Shown here piece after piece: positions 60,200 to 64,000 of a stretch of DNA of 64,000 nucleotides. Position numbers and translations under genes: made by a program. The notes beneath the pieces are model-generated. The model was not told the origin of the DNA and made no database searches. It saw nothing but the letters and a program-made list of their open reading frames with translations. The DNA is from Thermoactinomyces sp. DSM 45891 (GTDB taxonomy: Bacteria; Bacillota; Bacilli; Thermoactinomycetales; Thermoactinomycetaceae), in contig NZ_FPJZ01000007.1 in NCBI RefSeq assembly GCF_900119485.1, positions 46,086 through 110,085 of the forward strand, given 5' to 3'. Each line of letters opens with the position of its first letter. Position 1 is the first letter of the stretch.

Positions 60200-61693
60200 T
60201 TATTCCTGTGTAGGAGGTTTAGGAGCGATTACATTTTGTGACTTGGAATTTGACCCGATCCGTAGCACGTATTCAGTGATGGCCTTTAGGTTAGGCATAC
60301 GGCCAATTTTGTCATTAGCGCTAGCCGAAGGGGTAGAGAAAGAGGAGTATTTTAAAATGGTACGGATATCAGTGGGGCTATATGTGAAGCCGTTATAGCC
60401 CGCTTTGGTGATCCCGTTTAGGGAAGCAGCAGCTCCTGCGATGATAGGCGAGGCACTAGATGTACCGCTAAAGGAGTGTGTATAGCTTGTATTTTGACCA
60501 ACATTTCCAGTGGTCGTGGTGACGTTTTGTCCCCAACCATAACAATCAATGCGGCTTCCGTAATTAGAGAAAGATAATCGTGCATGAGGAGCAGAGGAAG
60601 AGGCTGCTCCTACCATGATGGCTCCGGAGTCCCGAAAGTTAACGTGGTTGCGATTCAAGATATATTTGCCCGCTTGATTGCGGAAGTTGTCTAGATTATT
60701 GGAGCCATTTCCGGCTGCTTCCACGACGGTTATCCCTTTGTTCGTTGCGAAACGGATCGCATCATAAACGGCGTCCTCTACTTCTACTGGTAAATAATTC
60801 GACATAGTTGGATAGGTGGTCTGGGCTTCTAAGAGTAAAACATCTCCTTTAGATAAATTCTGCGCAGCACTTAGGATGGCATCCGCGGTGCTATAGATAG
60901 AGTTGGTGCGCCACTGGGAGACGACTTTGGCTGTGGCATGAGGGACAATTCCAACTGTGCCGACTGTGTTATCTGTAGAGACTAACTCACCTAAAACACT
61001 GGTTCCATGACTATGAGAGGTTCGGCTTAGACCGGAGATAATGGAGATGTTTTGGGAGATGAGATCTTGATGGGATAGGTTCCATCCTTGCTCCAGATCG
61101 GCCACGGTAACATTCGTGCCGTCTCCGCCAGGGTGATTCCAAGCAAATTTAGCATCAATGCCGTTTGGAGCTGGATTGAGATAACCTTGATTAGGGGATA
61201 AGGGATCGTTGTTAGGGTTAACGGCTGGGGGAATGACAGGGATTCCCTCTACATAAGCAGTTTCGACGAACTGGGACTTGGCTAGTTGCTGAGCTAACTC
61301 ATCGGGGTTTGAACCTTGGGGAACATCGACTACAAAGTAACGGAGGAGGTCTACTTGATCATCTGGCTTTTGACTCTTATTTGTTTGTTGTTGTATCGAT
61401 TGAAGTTGCTTTGGATCCGTAGAGGTGAATAGTCTTTTTAACTTCAGATCTGAAGGTATGGATGATTTGTGCTCTTTATTAAGAGACTGTTCGGCGTTAT
61501 CTTGATAAGGGAGTTGAAGGGAGGGCTTCACCTTCACAACGACTCTTAATTGGGCGATTGGTGTCGTTTCATTTTCTGTTTCAGCCGGTTTTTCTTCTGT
61601 CCATTTCCAAATAATAAACCAAGAAGTCAGAAAGATGATGAGGAAAACGGTAGCACTGATGACTGCCCATAACTTAGCTTTCTGTGAACACAT
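60200..61693 (-). CDS. membrane-anchored subtilisin-like serine protease (S8)
   Basis: A 497-residue protease. N-terminal membrane anchor (about 9-29), a long pro-like region, then the S8 domain with Asp199 (TVADLEQGW), His229 (SHGTSVLGE), oxyanion Asn329 (AAGNGSNN) and Ser412 (SGTSSASP). The Asp region reads ADLEQ, not the common DTG/DSG. No cleavage site is evident after the anchor, so it may stay attached. A preferred substrate cannot be read from sequence. Confidence 0.92.
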   Translation of the reverse strand: MCSQKAKLWAVISATVFLIIFLTSWFIIWKWTEEKPAETENETTPIAQLRVVVKVKPSLQLPYQDNAEQSLNKEHKSSIPSDLKLKRLFTSTDPKQLQSIQQQTNKSQKPDDQVDLLRYFVVDVPQGSNPDELAQQLAKSQFVETAYVEGIPVIPPAVNPNNDPLSPNQGYLNPAPNGIDAKFAWNHPGGDGTNVTVADLEQGWNLSHQDLISQNISIISGLSRTSHSHGTSVLGELVSTDNTVGTVGIVPHATAKVVSQWRTNSIYSTADAILSAAQNLSKGDVLLLEAQTTYPTMSNYLPVEVEDAVYDAIRFATNKGITVVEAAGNGSNNLDNFRNQAGKYILNRNHVNFRDSGAIMVGAASSSAPHARLSFSNYGSRIDCYGWGQNVTTTTGNVGQNTSYTHSFSGTSSASPIIAGAAASLNGITKAGYNGFTYSPTDIRTILKYSSFSTPSASANDKIGRMPNLKAITEYVLRIGSNSKSQNVIAPKPPTQE

Positions 61694-61822
61694 TGAATTC
61701 CCACCTTTTGTTAAAGGATACCATGCAAAATATATCTTACAATATTGAGAAAATATTAAAAATATTCTCTTTAGTAAGAATTAACAGGTTGTCCCTTTTG
61801 TTCGAGTGGGTAAATTCGTATG

Positions 61823-61886
61823 GGGTAGTAACGGTTCCTTGTATCTAGTTTTCAAGTAGAGAGAGGCATTACTACCCTGTTTTTTT
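61823..61886 (+). other. hairpin with rRNA-spacer-like sequence, unassigned
   Basis: GGGGTAGTAA / TTACTACCC pair across about 37 bases and are followed by CTG and a run of seven T. On the minus strand the loop reads TTGAAAACTAGATACAAGG, like the conserved stretch of Bacillus 16S-23S spacers (TTGAAAACTAGATA). No gene overlaps. It could be a small RNA end or a spacer remnant. Confidence 0.35.
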
Positions 61887-61902
61887 ATTGGATCTTTCTT
61901 AT

Positions 61903-62196
61903 TTAGTAAATAAATACACTTGGACTGATGTAGACGGGGGTACGCTCTTCTGTATATTTTCCGTTATCGGTGTAATTACGTTTGATATAGGAGTGTCTAT
62001 GCTTTTGAAAAAAGATGGATAGGTCCAAATCGGTAATTACTTCTATTTTGCCTGAGTAATGTGTTCCTCTAGCGATAACGTTGTATAATTTTATTGCCCC
62101 GATACACTGTTGATCTGCCCACAATTCTAATTTTCGCTTTGATGCAAATTTTTTTAAGGTCCAGCTTCCAAACACAGATAGCTCAAACTTCCGCAC
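61903..62196 (-). CDS. small protein of unknown function
   Basis: A 97-residue basic protein (RKFELSVFGSWTLKKFASKRKLELWADQQCIGAIKLYNVIARG...) with mixed alpha/beta pattern, one Cys and no signal peptide. GTG start behind AGAGGTGG. No family recognised. It stands between an orphan hairpin and an MFS gene. Confidence 0.55.
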   Translation of the reverse strand: MRKFELSVFGSWTLKKFASKRKLELWADQQCIGAIKLYNVIARGTHYSGKIEVITDLDLSIFFQKHRHSYIKRNYTDNGKYTEERTPVYISPSVFIY

Positions 62197-62430
62197 AGCA
62201 AACCACCTCTAAGTAGTTAAACAATATGTAAAAAAACCCAAATACCAGAAAAAATTTCTAATATTTAATAAAATATACCTCGAATTTGAAATTTAGTCAA
62301 GTTTTTGAGGTAAAATTTTATGATATTACACCTTATTATTTTTTAGATCCCTTTATTTATTTCGCCTTGCTCATTATTTAATAAATCGATATAATAGTCC
62401 AATTGACTACTAGATGAGAAGGGGATGCGC
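62197..62430. other. AT-rich divergent region before the MFS gene
   Basis: No gene. It contains TACCTC / GAGGTA (62276-62281, 62307-62312) with short flanking pairs, which might be an operator or leader hairpin. No consensus promoter identified with confidence. Confidence 0.4.
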
Positions 62431-63636
62431 ATGATTCAAATTCAACAATGGTCACAGAAGCGGTTTTATATTTTGATTTGGATCGTAGCAGTGGCAGGTG
62501 TAACCCAAGGCATGTTGATTCCTCTATTAACTATTCTGCTCGAGAAGCAAGGTATGAGTGCAACTCAGAATGGTCTAGGAACCTCGATGTTGTATGTGGG
62601 TATGCTAATCATGACCCCGTTCTCTGCGAAAGTGGTTCGGAAGGTCGGATATCGTACAGCGATTGCGATCGGTTTATTAAGCGCGGCAACCTGTATGTTT
62701 TTATTCCCGTATGTGACGGGATTCTGGATCTGGATGTTGCTCCGAATGTTGGTAGGAGCTGGGGACAGCCTATTGCACTTTACAACTCAATTATGGATTA
62801 CTTCTACGTGCCCTGATGATCAAAAAGGGAAGAGGATATCGTTATATGGATTTAGTTATAGTCTTGGATTTGGGATTGGGCCCTTGTTTTTAAAGTTGTT
62901 ACCATTTGGACTTCATGTTCCATTTATGGCGGTTGGTTTATTAATGGCTATAACGGTACCTTTGATGATGCGTTTAGAAGGTGGACGCACCTCTTTCTTA
63001 AGTCAACCTGAAACGAGTAAAGAAAAATTACATCTTTCCGTGGTTTATCGAGTTGGACTGATCGCGCTTTGTCCACCTGTGCTATATGCTTTTTTGGAAA
63101 CGGCACTCGCTGGGAATTTTCCAATCATTGGGCTTCGCTCGAACCTATCGGAAGATTCGATAGCCTATTTGATCGGTACATTTGTCTTGGGGAGTTTGCT
63201 GTTCCAAGTTCCGCTGGGGATATTAAGTCAAAAGTGGGGACGGAAGAATCTGCTGATGATGGTTTGTCTGATAGGTGGATTCGGGATGTTGATAATCCCA
63301 TACTTGATGGGCTCAATGTTTGCACTCATCATCGCATTCGGGCTTGTTGGAGGATTAGTTGGTTCCCTCTTTTCTCTCGGATTAACATATTTAACCGACT
63401 TATTACCAAAGAGCTATCTACCACTAGGGAATGCCGTTGCAGGAATGCACTTTAGCTGTGGTTCGATCGCGGGCCCTTATCTAGGATCGCTCTTAATCCA
63501 CGGTACTGGTGGAAATGGTTTATTTTATTTTCTCGGAGGAAGTTTGTTAGCCTTCGTGTTATTAGCAGTCGTGTATCCAGTTCGAAAAGCAATTCGATTT
63601 GAACAGAGCGCAAGTGTAGAGAAGCAAGCTAGTTAG
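62431..63636 (+). CDS. MFS-family transporter (multidrug or nutrient efflux type)
   Basis: A 401-residue protein with 12 helices. The loop 2-3 segment AKVVRKVGYRTAIAIGLL is the MFS motif A variant, and LLRMLVGAGDSLLHFTTQLWI lies in helix 4-5. The second-half motif is ILSQKWGRKNLLMMVCL. The ATG at 62431 is better spaced from GAGAAGGGG than the ATG at 62425. Substrate unknown. Confidence 0.88.
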   Translation: MIQIQQWSQKRFYILIWIVAVAGVTQGMLIPLLTILLEKQGMSATQNGLGTSMLYVGMLIMTPFSAKVVRKVGYRTAIAIGLLSAATCMFLFPYVTGFWIWMLLRMLVGAGDSLLHFTTQLWITSTCPDDQKGKRISLYGFSYSLGFGIGPLFLKLLPFGLHVPFMAVGLLMAITVPLMMRLEGGRTSFLSQPETSKEKLHLSVVYRVGLIALCPPVLYAFLETALAGNFPIIGLRSNLSEDSIAYLIGTFVLGSLLFQVPLGILSQKWGRKNLLMMVCLIGGFGMLIIPYLMGSMFALIIAFGLVGGLVGSLFSLGLTYLTDLLPKSYLPLGNAVAGMHFSCGSIAGPYLGSLLIHGTGGNGLFYFLGGSLLAFVLLAVVYPVRKAIRFEQSASVEKQAS

Positions 63637-63658
63637 AGGTAAGAGCCTGTCCCAAAAT

Positions 63659-64000
63659 TGAAGTGAACCCAAAAAGTTAGACATGAAGATTTAAGCAGCC
63701 TGTAGGGTATGTGTTCGGTATTGAACCGGACTCATGCCCTTTAGTTTTATCTTCAATCGTTTGTGGTTGTAATAGTGAATATAATCCTCTAGCTCCTGTT
63801 TGAAATGATCCATACTCACAAATGTGTGAAGATAAAGCAACTCACTTTTGAGCAAACCAAAAAAGTTTTCTATGACGGCATTATCCAAGCAATTTCCCTT
63901 ACGGGACATGCTCTGTGTAATTTCTCTTTGTTTCAAGGAATGTTGGTACTTCTTCATTTGATAATGCCAGCCTTGATCGGAGTGGAGGAGAGGAGCTTCG
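63659..64000 (-). mobile_element. IS3-family (IS150-like) insertion sequence, 3' end only
   Basis: The right part of an IS3-type element that runs off the window edge. Its end near 63659-63683 (TGAAGTGAACCCAAAAAGTTAGACA, reading plus) looks like an IS150-group terminal repeat. The exact boundary is uncertain; another candidate end is TGTCCC at 63649. Confidence 0.75.
63691..63999 (-). CDS. IS3-family transposase OrfB, C-terminal part (5' end outside window)
   Basis: 103 residues in frame to the window edge. HSDQGWHYQM carries the middle catalytic Asp, and NAVIENFFGLLKSE the final Glu of the DDE triad. The C-terminal YIHYYNHKRLKIKLKGMSPVQYR is typical of IS3 OrfB. No stop or frameshift is seen in this part, so the element may be intact. 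Confidence 0.92.
   Translation of the reverse strand, partial: EAPLLHSDQGWHYQMKKYQHSLKQREITQSMSRKGNCLDNAVIENFFGLLKSELLYLHTFVSMDHFKQELEDYIHYYNHKRLKIKLKGMSPVQYRTHTLQAA

Noticed and set aside
61694..61902. A gene between the subtilase and the 97-residue protein
   Set aside because: No open frame with a ribosome site; only the hairpin described is present.

Overview
The window looks like chromosome from a low-to-moderate GC, endospore-forming member of the Bacillales. Spore and sporulation genes are present (yunB, lytH, yutH, a Spo0E-like protein, a collagen-like exosporium-type protein). Many genes correspond to the Bacillus subtilis yun-lipA-yut-yuz-yum-yui neighbourhood. A gene for the futalosine menaquinone route (mqnE), plus a UbiD decarboxylase that could serve it, sets the organism apart from B. 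subtilis. A relative such as the Thermoactinomycetaceae would fit, but that placement is inference from gene content, not a measured result.

Layout. (1) 1-9026: the end of a conjugation or type IV secretion locus, with the tail of a class D sortase, TcpC-, TcpD-, TcpE-, VirB4- and TcpH-like proteins, a large VirD4/HerA-like ATPase and a small membrane protein. (2) 9.2-10.8 kb: a DcuS/DcuR-type two-component pair whose kinase has no outside sensor domain. (3) 10.9-12.6 kb: a type III polyketide synthase with its partner methyltransferase (bpsA-bpsB). (4) 12.7-26 kb: conserved yun/lip/yut genes, broken at 18.6-20.8 kb by a MerR/RacA-like regulator, two small secreted proteins and a 43-codon gene. 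(5) 26-36 kb: a peptide-uptake block with an OPT transporter, a PqqD-like protein, an odd membrane-anchored binding protein, and a complete Opp/Dpp ABC transporter in the order D-F-A-B-C. (6) 36-46 kb: Fe-S carriers (nfu, erpA-like), reverse transsulfuration (mccA-mccB), small thiol proteins, mqnE, a Spo0E-like protein, yumC, a type II NADH dehydrogenase, hemQ and yui genes. (7) 46-64 kb: accessory genes, namely a RocE-like amino acid permease, a MarR-SDR-VOC set, a two-component system beside a large secreted glycosidase-like protein, a collagen/beta-propeller fusion, a NucS-like nuclease, tRNA-Leu(CAA), a catalytically degenerate KapD/ERI1-type exonuclease, a membrane-anchored subtilase, an MFS transporter and the edge of an IS3-family element.

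Most transcription units end in clear intrinsic terminators, many of them shared by convergent genes. Several starts are TTG or GTG with strong ribosome binding sites. I moved a number of starts downstream where a strong Shine-Dalgarno lies inside the longest open frame. Nothing in the window proves a wholly new system. The strongest leads are the sortase-linked secretion locus, the collagen/beta-propeller protein, the dead KapD-like exonuclease, the regulated glycosidase-like protein with its two-component system, and the binding protein with an internal cysteine cluster.
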